DNA from: a virus
Virus record (IMG/VR): IMGVR_UViG_3300037391_000017
Location: 1-64,000 of that record
DNA length: 64,000 nucleotides
Strand: one strand, 5' to 3'
Of this stretch, positions 38,358 to 47,270 are shown piece by piece; positions within the stretch are counted from its first letter, which is position 1; each line of letters starts with the position of its first letter. Both the position numbers and the translations under genes were made by a program. The notes under the pieces were generated by a model. It was given only the letters and a program-made list of their open reading frames with translations, did no database searches and was not told the origin of the DNA.

Positions 38358-38801
38358 ATGACAGACAAACGCAAGGAACACGCCCTACGACTGGAAGCCC
38401 TTGAAAACAAGGTGTTTGCGGTCGTCAAGGGGGTAACCGACAAAACCGACCCCGAGATGTTACTAAAGGTCGGTGCTCCAAGTGACGAATATGACCCGAT
38501 TTCACGGCGGATTGCCGAGGGTTGGGTGCACAATGGACAGGGGCGGGTGGGTGAGACGGGGTTGGCACACATCATCGCCCTGCAATGGCACTATTCCTTC
38601 GGCGATTGGACGAAGCCCGTACCGTTTTTCTCCGTGTATTTCGAGATGGCTAAGGAAATGCTCCCGCTAATGTCGTGGGACGCCCCGAAAGAGTCGGGCG
38701 AAGTCGAGCACAAGGACGGCGCAAAGTTCTGTCGCGGTTGCTGCTACGGCAGCCATTGTCTGGGTGCCGAGTCCGGCTGTGAATGTTGTAGACCCGCTTA
38801 G
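38358..38801 (+). CDS. Hypothetical Cys-rich-tail protein
   Basis: 147 residues from the ATG at 38358, placed by the -10 box. The N-terminus is a charged helix, and the last 25 residues hold seven Cys (CRGCCYGSHC, then CECC), probably metal binding. Convergent with the next minus gene. No family recognised. Confidence 0.55.
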   Translation: MTDKRKEHALRLEALENKVFAVVKGVTDKTDPEMLLKVGAPSDEYDPISRRIAEGWVHNGQGRVGETGLAHIIALQWHYSFGDWTKPVPFFSVYFEMAKEMLPLMSWDAPKESGEVEHKDGAKFCRGCCYGSHCLGAESGCECCRPA

Positions 38802-39100
38802 TCGCCACTCACCAAGCCGCCGCGAGGCGCGGGCGGCACATCCAAAGCGTTCGCGATCAGGACGGACGGCAGTTCACACTCCACGAACATGATCTGGCTC
38901 GGGCAGAGCAGAATGAACTTACCCTTATCCGGTTGACGAAGCATACCCACCTGTGCATACTGGTTGAGCATACGCTGCATCACCATCATTTGCTGTTGTT
39001 CGAGCGTGATATTGGGGTCGGGGACGTAAGGAGCAGTGATCTCTTGGGTTTCTGTCTCACCATCAACTCTGGTGATGAGGAACGTCAGTTTGATTTCCAT
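38798..39100 (-). CDS. Hypothetical protein
   Basis: 100 residues, seven bases after the reductase gene stop, so probably in the same operon. A Gln/Met-rich helix in the middle. No family recognised. Confidence 0.5.
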   Translation of the reverse strand: MEIKLTFLITRVDGETETQEITAPYVPDPNITLEQQQMMVMQRMLNQYAQVGMLRQPDKGKFILLCPSQIMFVECELPSVLIANALDVPPAPRGGLVSGD

Positions 39101-39107
39101 AAAACCT

Positions 39108-41021
39108 CTAGTTCATGCTAAGCTCGCAAGCCCCTCCAGCGCAGGCGGGTTCGTGCGTGCCCGTAGTCATGTCTTCTGTTTCGTAGCTAGGAAGCAGCGC
39201 CCAGTCAAGAACGGGCATCGTTGTCCTACGTTTCTGGTACTCGATTTCAGTGATTTCCGTGTTTGGGGCCTGCTTGTAAATATGATCGGAATGGGGCTGG
39301 AAGCTCACACCGCCCATCACATCGAAATGCTGGTAGACCCAAGCGCACACGTCTATCCACTCGTGCTGCCTCACATAAATTGTACATGAGGGGTTGTGCT
39401 CTGTCCAGTGTTGTTTGTAAGTGAGGTACAGTTCGAGTTGTTGAATTGCATTGAGATCATTTCGGCAGAGGGTCGAGGCTGGAGCTTCCAACGGGAAGTA
39501 GAAAATATCCACGTCGTTCGGCTTGTCTTTTTCTGGCTCGTTGACCACTCCCATCGCCTTCAAGAATGTGCCCACGGGGTTCTTTCTGTCCTCACGCACG
39601 CCCCGCCAAATGTAACGCGAGTAGCGAGTGTGAATTCCGGGTGAGCAATCAACAAGCTGGCTCACGGTGCCACTAGGCTTGACGCAGGTGATTGCCGCTG
39701 GCACAGGAATGCCGAGCTTGCCCGCCCATTCCGTAGCGACTTCGATGGAATACAGACGAAGCTCATCGAGCAACGCGACCAACTCAGGCCCGTTCGTGGA
39801 CATCATCCGATTGTCCATGATGCCAGTCAAACTGACGCCAAGGAGCCGCTCCTCCTCAGCGTTCTTTTGCCATTCCTTGCGTAAGTAGCGGAACTCAGTC
39901 AGCGTGGACTGGAGGCAGCCAAGAATGACAGCGCGGCGAATCTTTTGCTTGATGGTTTCTTTGGTGTCGTATGGGCGGCAGACCACTTCGGTCAGGTTGC
40001 AGAAGCCTTTGGGACGCAGGAGGATTTCAGCGCACGGGTTCAATCCGAAGTCGTAGTAATTCCCCTTCTCGTCTTTGACCGCACGGCGACCGTTTTTCGC
40101 CACATGCTTGCGGGCACCCTCGCGGTTGAACAGGCCGCGCTCACCCGACTTCGACTCGATCAGTGTGAGAAATTCCTTCATGAAAATCTCAACGTCGGGC
40201 TTCTCCGTGTAGGCAACGGAATTATTTGCCAGCCGCCGCCACGGGGTTGCGTCGTCCTCGTACCACTTACCATTCTTTGCATTCCGCATACGGTCGTCGC
40301 TCAGGTTTGAGAGCGAGATCATGGCCGAACGGCGCACGCCGCCACAGACTACCACATCGGCGATCATGCACATTAAGTCATGGCACTCCAACGAGTTAAG
40401 CTTGCGGCCAGCGGCGTTCTGAAAGAGCTTTACGGTGAACTCGAAGAGCCTGTTGAGGGGCTCCGGGCCGCTCGCCCGTCCACCAAAGGTCTTCAGGATG
40501 CTACCTGCGGGTCGCACGGCGGATAAATCCCATGTAGGGATCAGTCCGCCGTACAGCAAGCTGATGAGTTGGCGAAACGATGACGCCCACCCGATCTTGG
40601 AATCCCGAACATGGATAACGGTTTCAGTTGAGTAAAAAATCTCGGCGATCTCTGGCAATTTGTTGACGTGCTGGCGCTCCACACTGAAGCCGACGCCTGT
40701 GCCGCACATGCTGATGTACATCGCTTCGTCGAAAGCTCTAGGATCATCGACGTTGATATAGGAGCAATTGTAACCAGCGCAGTTGTCTTTCTTCAGGGCC
40801 TCGCCTGCGGTCATGAGGGCACGCATGGACGGCATGACTTCCATGTCGTAGATGGCCTGCTCTAGTTCTGCGGCGGTTGCCTCTCGATCAGTTTCAGGTA
40901 AGCGGGGCGCGAAGAAATTGATGTAGCGGTGAACTGTTTCGTCCCAGTTTTCTCTTCGGTTTAGTTCAGGTATCCAGCGGGCATAGCGAGACTTATGAAT
41001 ATACTGTTGGTACGGCGTCAT
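39108..41021 (-). CDS. nrdJ: Adenosylcobalamin-dependent ribonucleotide reductase (class II)
   Basis: 637 residues. NPCAEILLRPKGFC gives the radical Cys (330), Glu (332) and Cys (341) with the 11-residue spacing of monomeric class II enzymes. An early Cys (86) supplies the redox partner. The C-terminal ACAGGAC pair (627, 632) matches the swinging-arm cysteines of the Lactobacillus-type RTPR. It reduces ribonucleotides using vitamin B12 without oxygen, feeding phage DNA synthesis. The start has an AAGGA site. No separate small subunit is needed. Confidence 0.88.
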   Translation of the reverse strand: MTPYQQYIHKSRYARWIPELNRRENWDETVHRYINFFAPRLPETDREATAAELEQAIYDMEVMPSMRALMTAGEALKKDNCAGYNCSYINVDDPRAFDEAMYISMCGTGVGFSVERQHVNKLPEIAEIFYSTETVIHVRDSKIGWASSFRQLISLLYGGLIPTWDLSAVRPAGSILKTFGGRASGPEPLNRLFEFTVKLFQNAAGRKLNSLECHDLMCMIADVVVCGGVRRSAMISLSNLSDDRMRNAKNGKWYEDDATPWRRLANNSVAYTEKPDVEIFMKEFLTLIESKSGERGLFNREGARKHVAKNGRRAVKDEKGNYYDFGLNPCAEILLRPKGFCNLTEVVCRPYDTKETIKQKIRRAVILGCLQSTLTEFRYLRKEWQKNAEEERLLGVSLTGIMDNRMMSTNGPELVALLDELRLYSIEVATEWAGKLGIPVPAAITCVKPSGTVSQLVDCSPGIHTRYSRYIWRGVREDRKNPVGTFLKAMGVVNEPEKDKPNDVDIFYFPLEAPASTLCRNDLNAIQQLELYLTYKQHWTEHNPSCTIYVRQHEWIDVCAWVYQHFDVMGGVSFQPHSDHIYKQAPNTEITEIEYQKRRTTMPVLDWALLPSYETEDMTTGTHEPACAGGACELSMN

Positions 41022-41099
41022 TATGATTCCTTACGAGGTCAGCGGCGGCTTAAAATTGTTTGCTCGATGTATTAGCTTTCGAGATTGGGTGAACGGGTT

Positions 41100-41125
41100 C
41101 ACAGGCGTTTTTCATTTCGCCTGTG
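41100..41125. other. Hairpin in the reductase leader
   Basis: CACAGGCG (41100-41107) pairs with CGCCTGTG (41118-41125). It lies in the 157-base gap between the helicase loader and reductase genes; no gene seen there. No cobalamin-riboswitch core was recognised. Confidence 0.5.
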
Positions 41126-41178
41126 TTGATGGGTTTTTCGTTAGAGCAATTTTTCGTTTTTGCAGTGTTGTTGGGAAA

Positions 41179-41952
41179 TTATTCTTTGGGCTGTCCGAAC
41201 TCCCAGAAGTGCGGGGAGGTTAAGTCTTCAATACGGCGGAAAGTCCCTTCGAGATACTGGCTCTTGTCGTCCAAGTCTCCCTTGGTCATGTTGCCAGCGA
41301 TGACGAGTTGCCCGCCGTGCTTGTACATCGCGTTGATGAGGTTGTACATCTCGCCCATACGGAACACGGACTTCTTGACCTTCTCAAATTCATCCAAGAA
41401 CAGGTGAGTGGCGAAGCCATACCGCTGCTTGAGAATTTCGATCTTCTCTGCGGTTATCAATGGGCTCTCGATCTTACCGAGTTTCCAGTCTTGAATCATG
41501 TCCATCAGGGTGATGGCATCCAACATAACCACTGGGTGATAATTGCCAATCCAAGCGCCTGTGTTCAGTACGATCTCTGGGCCGCAGGCGTAGAGAGCCT
41601 CACGGTAGAGGGCGCACATAAAAGTGGATTTAGACCAACCGCTGGGAGCGCAAAAAGCGTAGCCGCTCAATGGGGCGGCACGGAGCTTCTTAATGACCGC
41701 TCGTTGCTTCTCCAAAGGCATGTGAGACACGTCACTCGGCTCCAAAGTGCTAAGGTCTACATTTCGGTAACGCTCGGGAACCGTGCGCTGCCAAATTCTC
41801 TGAATCCCCTCACTGATCTTCTGGGACTTCTCGTCTCGATTCCGCTTCTCCCTCAGGGCACGAGCTTGAACTTTCTCCTCGGGAGAAAGAATCTTCGGTG
41901 GGTACTGTTTCAACAAACGGTCAATTGTCTTCTCGTTGAATTGTTCTATCAT
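41179..41952 (-). CDS. DnaC/IstB-like helicase-loader ATPase
   Basis: 257 residues. An AAA+ core with Walker B LFLDEFE (D187, E188) and sensor-type AGNMT. The P-loop is degenerate, APSGWSKST (102-110) in place of GxxxxGKS/T. Position between a DnaB-type helicase and a DUF1376-like gene is the usual arrangement for a replicative helicase loader. It overlaps the upstream gene by four bases. Confidence 0.7.
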   Translation of the reverse strand: MIEQFNEKTIDRLLKQYPPKILSPEEKVQARALREKRNRDEKSQKISEGIQRIWQRTVPERYRNVDLSTLEPSDVSHMPLEKQRAVIKKLRAAPLSGYAFCAPSGWSKSTFMCALYREALYACGPEIVLNTGAWIGNYHPVVMLDAITLMDMIQDWKLGKIESPLITAEKIEILKQRYGFATHLFLDEFEKVKKSVFRMGEMYNLINAMYKHGGQLVIAGNMTKGDLDDKSQYLEGTFRRIEDLTSPHFWEFGQPKE

Positions 41953-42839
41953 ATTTCCTCTTGTTGGAACTTTGGTGTGGTGTGAACCGCAGGCTTCTTA
42001 CTCTCCGCAGGAACCTGACCGCTCATAGTCTCAAAGTGCTTCTTAAAGAAAGCCTCATCCCTGACTCGACCCCTCCAGAAAGGATCAGAATCGCTACCCC
42101 AATGCCAATCGACGACGAGCTTAATCTGAGCGGCGGTCCACCCATCAAAAGGCGCAACCGACCACGGGTCAAACCCCACCTTCCGACGCGACCCCGCCGT
42201 AGATGAGACAGCGGTAGCTTTGATTTTGGCCTTACACTTACAGCCAGTTTGGAGGGCATGACACTTCAAACAGTGAATCTTGCGTTCTCCATCCAGATAA
42301 CAGGGGCCGTTGCAGCGCATACAGGGTTCCGCGTGTGGGGTCTGGGTTGGAGCTTGACCATCCTGCGGAGCCGAAGCTTCTTCTACCTCTGCTTCTAATT
42401 CTTCTTCTCTTTCTTCTTCTACTTCTAAGTCTGTGCTGTTCTGTTCGAGCCCGTTCAACACCTGTTCAACACGTGTTGACGCCTGTTTAGCAGCCGCCGA
42501 CGCACGTCCAGCACGTGATTTGGCCTCAATCGCCGTCAAGGTTTTCCCATATTCTTCGGTAATTCTGTGGTGTTCATAGCCGTTATCCGTGAGGGTAAAC
42601 ATGCCCATCACGGCGTCTTTATTCTCTTTCCACACATCTTCGGGCACGTCCGCTAGAAGCATCAGTGTGGCGTCATCCGTGGGAAGGTAGGGTCGCGTGT
42701 TGCAGAATGGAGCCTCAAGACAGAGGGTTCGGTACATGTGCCGTTGGATGTAATTCTTGAGTCCCCGCTGAAACTTTGGGGAACTCAAGAACAATCCGTG
42801 ATGGTAGGCAACGTATTTGGGTAGGTAACGATCCGCCAT
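41949..42839 (-). CDS. DUF1376-like replication protein with zinc ribbon
   Basis: 296 residues from ATG at 42839 (just after the helicase stop). The N-terminus (RYLPKYVAYH...PTDDATLMLLADV...W) fits DUF1376, found in phage replication-initiation proteins. A Glu-rich linker and a Cys ribbon (CMRCNGPC, then CLKC...CKC) follow. It may act in origin recognition together with the loader and helicase. Function inferred from position. Confidence 0.6.
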   Translation of the reverse strand: MADRYLPKYVAYHHGLFLSSPKFQRGLKNYIQRHMYRTLCLEAPFCNTRPYLPTDDATLMLLADVPEDVWKENKDAVMGMFTLTDNGYEHHRITEEYGKTLTAIEAKSRAGRASAAAKQASTRVEQVLNGLEQNSTDLEVEEEREEELEAEVEEASAPQDGQAPTQTPHAEPCMRCNGPCYLDGERKIHCLKCHALQTGCKCKAKIKATAVSSTAGSRRKVGFDPWSVAPFDGWTAAQIKLVVDWHWGSDSDPFWRGRVRDEAFFKKHFETMSGQVPAESKKPAVHTTPKFQQEEI

Positions 42840-42840
42840 A

Positions 42841-44451
42841 TTATGCATCTTCCAGCCCCGGATCGACGAATTCGGTTCGGGTAGTTGGCGTGCTTGGAAC
42901 CGACACATCCTCGTCGGTCATGAACTTCTCTGTTGAAGATGTTCCGCCCACAGCGGCTCCGATTTTCTCAACCACTCGTCCAGACCCGAGCACGATCTCC
43001 ATGAGAGCCATCGGTGGGCGCTTGCCCTTACGCACCTTGAGCGTTTCCATGATGAGTTCGTTCTTGGCTTTGTTTTTCTCGTCCGAGTACACGGAAAAAA
43101 TGTAGTCCATGTCATGTTGATACTCAGAAAAGTTGGCGATGGCGTTAAGATCGTAGAACGTGCTCGTATCTCCGCTGGTGTTTTCTTCTTTTTCGGAGGC
43201 TTTCTTAGCCGCTTTGTTCGCTTCGCGGTTGACCTGCATGGGCGTCACAACCACGAGCCCGCGACCGTTGTGGTAGTTGCGGGTGAGGATTTGAGCCTTG
43301 TGGATGATGTTTTTGATTTCCAGATCGTGATAACGAGAATCCCCCGCCGTCTGTAGACGGGCGAGATAGTCGATGACTAAGAACTGGTAATTGGATTCGG
43401 AGAACGCTTCTAGGTAACCGACCACTCCCTCAAACGTGTTAATGTTCACGCTGGCCTGTACGTCGAGTCGCCCCGGAAGATTGACATGGGTTTTCATGTC
43501 CCGCAGGATGCGAGCCATGTGTGCCCTGATCTCGGGCGAGATCGTGATACCAGACTCGTCGTCTCGCGCCAAATCCCAGTCTGACAACGAGGGCAATTCG
43601 ATGCCGCTATCCTCGTAGTCTTCATGTGAAGAATGCAGGAACGCCATGAACTCCCAAATCTCCAGTGGAGTGTGTTCGAAACTGATGTAAAGCCCATTGT
43701 ACCCTTGCTTTAGCCAGTTGTAGACGATGGTGTTCTCAATCGTTGTCTTGCCGTCGCCGCTCATGCCCGCTATGCCGATGAAGCTCAGGTTTTGCGGCCC
43801 GATGATGCACGCTTTGTCGATGTGAGGCATCAGTGTCTTCATGCGGGTTACGGAGGATTCTTCAACTAGGCGGTTGTCGAGAGATTCGGCAACGCTGTCG
43901 ATGTGTTCGTCAAGCCAACCCGACTCGATTTCTGTCTCAGTGTACACGTCATCCATGAGCCCTTTGAGCATCATGGCTTTCGCGTCCTTCGTTCCGCTGG
44001 GGTCTTTGAACTTTCCAACCTGCTTCGTCGGCCCCGCGTTAACGATTCCCTCGAAATGCTGACCGAGGAAGCGGTAATGGTCTTTCTCAGCTTCCTTGAT
44101 GACGTTCTCAATCAGGACATTGATGTCGCTGATGGACTTCACGCGGGTCTCATCGATGTCGTTCAGGCTCTTGAGCGCGGCGACTAAGGTCTCTGACCAC
44201 CCCATGCGAAGCTCATGTTCCTCGGATGTCTTTACGAAATCGCGGAGAGCGTTTTTATTTGGTGGGAGTTGATGGAAGTGTTCCGAGTATTGGATGATGA
44301 TATCGAGAATTTTGTAGCACTCATCGTCGTCTTGCTTCGGCCAGTTGCAGATTTTCTTGAGGGGCTTTACATTCTTGCGGAGGGTATCGAGCAGCGATTG
44401 ATCCCCCGAGAGAAGGCGGTACACCAATACGTCAATTTTCACTTCGTTCAC
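42841..44451 (-). CDS. DnaB-like replicative helicase
   Basis: About 536 residues. RecA-type core with Walker A GMSGDGKTT, ISFEHTPLE, LVIDYLARL (Walker B) and TPMQVNREA, all typical of DnaB/gp4-type helicases. The N-terminal 200 residues are helical. The GTG at 44451 has AAAGGA at a proper seven-base spacing; GTG 44457 is the alternative. It unwinds DNA 5'-3' at the replication fork. It heads the loader and reductase operon behind the leader-peptide element. Confidence 0.82.
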   Translation of the reverse strand: MNEVKIDVLVYRLLSGDQSLLDTLRKNVKPLKKICNWPKQDDDECYKILDIIIQYSEHFHQLPPNKNALRDFVKTSEEHELRMGWSETLVAALKSLNDIDETRVKSISDINVLIENVIKEAEKDHYRFLGQHFEGIVNAGPTKQVGKFKDPSGTKDAKAMMLKGLMDDVYTETEIESGWLDEHIDSVAESLDNRLVEESSVTRMKTLMPHIDKACIIGPQNLSFIGIAGMSGDGKTTIENTIVYNWLKQGYNGLYISFEHTPLEIWEFMAFLHSSHEDYEDSGIELPSLSDWDLARDDESGITISPEIRAHMARILRDMKTHVNLPGRLDVQASVNINTFEGVVGYLEAFSESNYQFLVIDYLARLQTAGDSRYHDLEIKNIIHKAQILTRNYHNGRGLVVVTPMQVNREANKAAKKASEKEENTSGDTSTFYDLNAIANFSEYQHDMDYIFSVYSDEKNKAKNELIMETLKVRKGKRPPMALMEIVLGSGRVVEKIGAAVGGTSSTEKFMTDEDVSVPSTPTTRTEFVDPGLEDA

Positions 44452-44497
44452 AACCACGTCCTTTTACAACCGGAATTTAACAACATTTCGGGTTTCT

Positions 44498-44596
44498 TTA
44501 AGCGAGAACACCGCCCTTTTTCGGAAAAAGTGGGGGTGGAAAGGGACGGTAACCACCCCCATGAACTCGGTCATCAACAATCAGACCGAGACGCAT
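44498..44596 (-). CDS. Possible leader peptide spanning an intrinsic terminator
   Basis: 32 codons starting seven bases after a TATTAA box and ending 47 bases before the helicase start. The codons from about 12 to 24 are themselves a terminator hairpin (44531-44561) and U-run. A ribosome translating through would prevent the hairpin. Confidence 0.4.
   Translation of the reverse strand: MRLGLIVDDRVHGGGYRPFPPPLFPKKGGVLA
44524..44561 (-). terminator. Terminator-like hairpin inside the leader ORF
   Basis: TGGGGGTGG (44531-44539) pairs with CCACCCCCA (44553-44561); CTTTTT follows on the minus strand. Confidence 0.6.
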
Positions 44597-44603
44597 GTAC
44601 CTG

Positions 44604-44609
44604 TTAATA
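44604..44609 (-). promoter_or_regulatory. -10 box of leaderless type (TATTAA)
   Basis: CTGGTATTAACAGGTACATG on the minus strand, ATG at 44596. On the plus strand a divergent GGCGTATTAAACCT lies at about 44630-44642, probably serving the tail operon. Confidence 0.45.
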
Positions 44610-44687
44610 CCAGCTTTTCGGGGAAGTTCGGCGTATTAAACCTATGGCATCGATTTCACTCATTTGCGCTTTGCGTTTGAAAGGTAT

Positions 44688-45200
44688 ATGGACAACACTG
44701 TCGAGGTCAGGGTTCTCAAGTATCAGTTTCGGTTCAAGCCCATCTACTGGCGCGAAGAGTTAGGAATCAAACCAGACCCTACGCTCGACCGCAGGCGGCA
44801 AATTCTCGCTCACGCCTTGGTACAAATATCAGGATTGAAAATCAACAACATAACCGAAGCGACGAGGGTGTTCGTTGCCATTCCGCTTTCGATTATCGAC
44901 CGCATTTTTACTGTGTACAAGGGGAGCCTGCCCGCACCGCGTATTTTCAAAACCATGGGCTTGTACAAGGCCCCAGAGCCGCTCAAATATGCTCGCCGCG
45001 TCGAGCGGGAGATCAGGGATCAGGAAGAAGAGGCGTTCCATAGAGCCGAAGAGTTGCTTGAAAGCAAATACGGCAAAGAAGAGCTTCGAGAAACTCGCGA
45101 GCTTGAGATGGCGATCCTGAAGGGGTCGAAGCTGCGTGGAGCTACAAGAGCTACCCACGACCCGAGCGATGAGGAAATCAATGGCAAAAGAAAAAATTAA
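44688..45200 (+). CDS. Hypothetical, upstream of tail operon
   Basis: 170 residues from ATG at 44688 (GAAAGG site). Helical and basic, with Arg/Glu-rich C-terminus. It overlaps the next gene by 20 bases. The position before the tape measure suits an assembly chaperone or tail-completion protein, but nothing in the sequence proves it. Confidence 0.5.
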   Translation: MDNTVEVRVLKYQFRFKPIYWREELGIKPDPTLDRRRQILAHALVQISGLKINNITEATRVFVAIPLSIIDRIFTVYKGSLPAPRIFKTMGLYKAPEPLKYARRVEREIRDQEEEAFHRAEELLESKYGKEELRETRELEMAILKGSKLRGATRATHDPSDEEINGKRKN

Positions 45201-46335
45201 CCGAGCGGTATTCGGCGGTCAGTTTGAGGGCGCTCCCAAGCCCCGCCCACGGTCGGGAATCCGCCGCCCCCTGCCCACGGGTAAGGAGTTGCTGGAACGA
45301 ATTCAAGACGGGCAATACAAGCCCGCACCTACGGAGTACCTTGCCGCCGTTCGACAGAAGGTGTCGGAGAACATCGAAGAGATTCTTGAACTGGGAGCCC
45401 GCATCCGCCCTTTGATGGCGGGGGACAAACAGATCGGGTGGGTCAGGGGCGTCCATGGCTCCGAGAGTAAGCAGCTTAAACGCTGGGTGAAGGACCCCAA
45501 CGACTTCATCCACAACATGCTTTTGCTTGGAACCTCTTTTTCCACCAGTGAGATAGACGCCATGTCGTCCACGGAAGTTTACGAGTTGGTTGAGATCGTC
45601 CGTAAGATGACAGATTACGACATCTCCCTTTTCCCATACGTATCGGCATTTTCCACCACTCAAATGTCGGAGAACTTGTGGTTCAGTAAGGGGGTGGGGC
45701 TTACCAACTACGAGAATCGGGCGGTTACCATGCCCGATGGGAAGGTCGTAAGGATTTCCACACCGCCCGATCACACGCGGATGTGGTCGAGCCTGTGCAC
45801 TTACCGCGAGCAGGCCAAGCGTCGGCTGGAGGAAAATTGGAATGCTTTGCTGATCGTTCGACCAACAGCGGGTAAGAGTGCCGACCCCGTTGCGACCGAC
45901 CTGAAGGCTATCGCCCGATCATTAGAGACGGGCAGCATGGAGCCGTGGTCTCGAATCATCAAGAATGACGAGAAGAAACTGGATGACGGCTGGGCGCACG
46001 GCGGGGGTTCGTCTATGGAAGAGTTGATGCGGGAAATGAACGCCATGATTAAGGGCGACAAACACGAAAAGGTCATGGATGCGTGGGGGGAGCAAATGGA
46101 GGCTGAAGAGAAAGAGCGATTCAAGAAAATGGATGAGGCTCGCAAGGCCCGCAATACTACGGGGCAGGCAGGTGTGGTGGACGAGCGAGTGGAGTTTTTC
46201 ACCGAAGCGGAGATGCGCGAACGTCAAGCCGCCCTCAAAGCGGGCAAAGTTCCACCCGTCAAGGAGCGCGTTAAAGAGCGGGATCGTCGGGAAACCTATG
46301 AAACTAATGTCTCTAAGCTCCGAAGATACCGATAA
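45181..46335 (+). CDS. Hypothetical, tail region
   Basis: 384 residues from ATG at 45181 (GAGGAA site). Mostly helical, with long charged C-terminal helices (coiled-coil likely after about 290). No recognised domain; placed at the head of the tail gene cluster. Confidence 0.5.
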   Translation: MAKEKINRAVFGGQFEGAPKPRPRSGIRRPLPTGKELLERIQDGQYKPAPTEYLAAVRQKVSENIEEILELGARIRPLMAGDKQIGWVRGVHGSESKQLKRWVKDPNDFIHNMLLLGTSFSTSEIDAMSSTEVYELVEIVRKMTDYDISLFPYVSAFSTTQMSENLWFSKGVGLTNYENRAVTMPDGKVVRISTPPDHTRMWSSLCTYREQAKRRLEENWNALLIVRPTAGKSADPVATDLKAIARSLETGSMEPWSRIIKNDEKKLDDGWAHGGGSSMEELMREMNAMIKGDKHEKVMDAWGEQMEAEEKERFKKMDEARKARNTTGQAGVVDERVEFFTEAEMRERQAALKAGKVPPVKERVKERDRRETYETNVSKLRRYR

Positions 46336-46385
46336 ACAACGATTTTCAAATTCTAACCTGTAGGTTGGATTATCAGGAGGATGTC

Positions 46386-46565
46386 ATGCCAGAAGAGAAA
46401 GAATACGATGGGTGGGGTCACACACTCGAAAGCAAAACGATCAAGGACGACTTGAAGGAGCTTGTGGGTTATCTTGCAGGCACCGACAAGCACGAGCAGG
46501 TGATGCAGAAGCTCGAAGAGCAAGTCCAAGAGCAAAACTCGACTAACCAGTCGAATAAACAGTAG
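46386..46565 (+). CDS. Small acidic protein
   Basis: 59 residues from ATG at 46386 with a strong AGGAGG site. Ends in a Gln/Glu/Asn-rich helix. Possibly a tail assembly accessory. Confidence 0.5.
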   Translation: MPEEKEYDGWGHTLESKTIKDDLKELVGYLAGTDKHEQVMQKLEEQVQEQNSTNQSNKQ

Positions 46566-46579
46566 CATAGGAGCGTTTT

Positions 46580-47266
46580 GTGGAAGAGCAAATTAAGCAA
46601 TCGCCAGCCGAAATTGTCATACAGGCGCAAGGCGAGATCGTCTCTCATTCGGAAGAAAGTTCCCTGTCTCTCGATGACATCGTTTCCGACCTAAAAGGGT
46701 TCGGGATCGAAGACCTCGAAGAGATCATTACAATCAAAATGAAGAGTGGCAAAACCGCCAAGCTTCGTGTTTCGAATATTCCGTCAAACGACGAAATGGC
46801 ATCGTTATTGGCCGTGGAGGGGCAAAAGGGCTACCTCTGGGTCAAAGCGGTGAAGATCGAAATCCTGTCGCGAGCAATCTCGTGGGTCAACGGAAGAAGT
46901 CTCCGCACACTAACACAAGAGCAGCGACTCGTAGTAGACCCGACCGCCGTGGACGAAGAAACTGGTAAGCCCATAACGGTGACGCGGGACATTCAAGTGG
47001 TTCTTCGAAACCTCCTTAAAGGGTGGGGCGAAGAGCTTGTCGAAATTCTCTGGAAGATTCTCATGACGCACTCACAGACGATTGAGGATCGATTGAAAGC
47101 GAGCTTGCCGGAATCTGCTCTTATGACCGAAGTCGAATCCCGTCTGTTTGAACAGGCGCGGGCTCAGATCGACGCGGCGACAGATCAGATCATTCAAGAG
47201 TCAGTGGCGAAGCTGTATGACCCAGAGCTTGACGGGCCGCTTCCCGCTGTTGAGGAGAAGAAGTAA
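46580..47266 (+). CDS. Probable tail assembly protein
   Basis: 228 residues, GTG start with AGGAG site. Acidic, helical, beginning with a beta-rich domain (about 40-100), and directly upstream of the tape-measure gene, where tail assembly chaperones usually sit. No slippery frameshift site was identified. Confidence 0.5.
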   Translation: MEEQIKQSPAEIVIQAQGEIVSHSEESSLSLDDIVSDLKGFGIEDLEEIITIKMKSGKTAKLRVSNIPSNDEMASLLAVEGQKGYLWVKAVKIEILSRAISWVNGRSLRTLTQEQRLVVDPTAVDEETGKPITVTRDIQVVLRNLLKGWGEELVEILWKILMTHSQTIEDRLKASLPESALMTEVESRLFEQARAQIDAATDQIIQESVAKLYDPELDGPLPAVEEKK

Positions 47267-47270
47267 CTAA

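Noticed and set aside
41022-41178. Cobalamin riboswitch before the B12-dependent reductase
   Set aside because: A hairpin is present but no conserved B12-box-like core was recognised in the 157-base gap.
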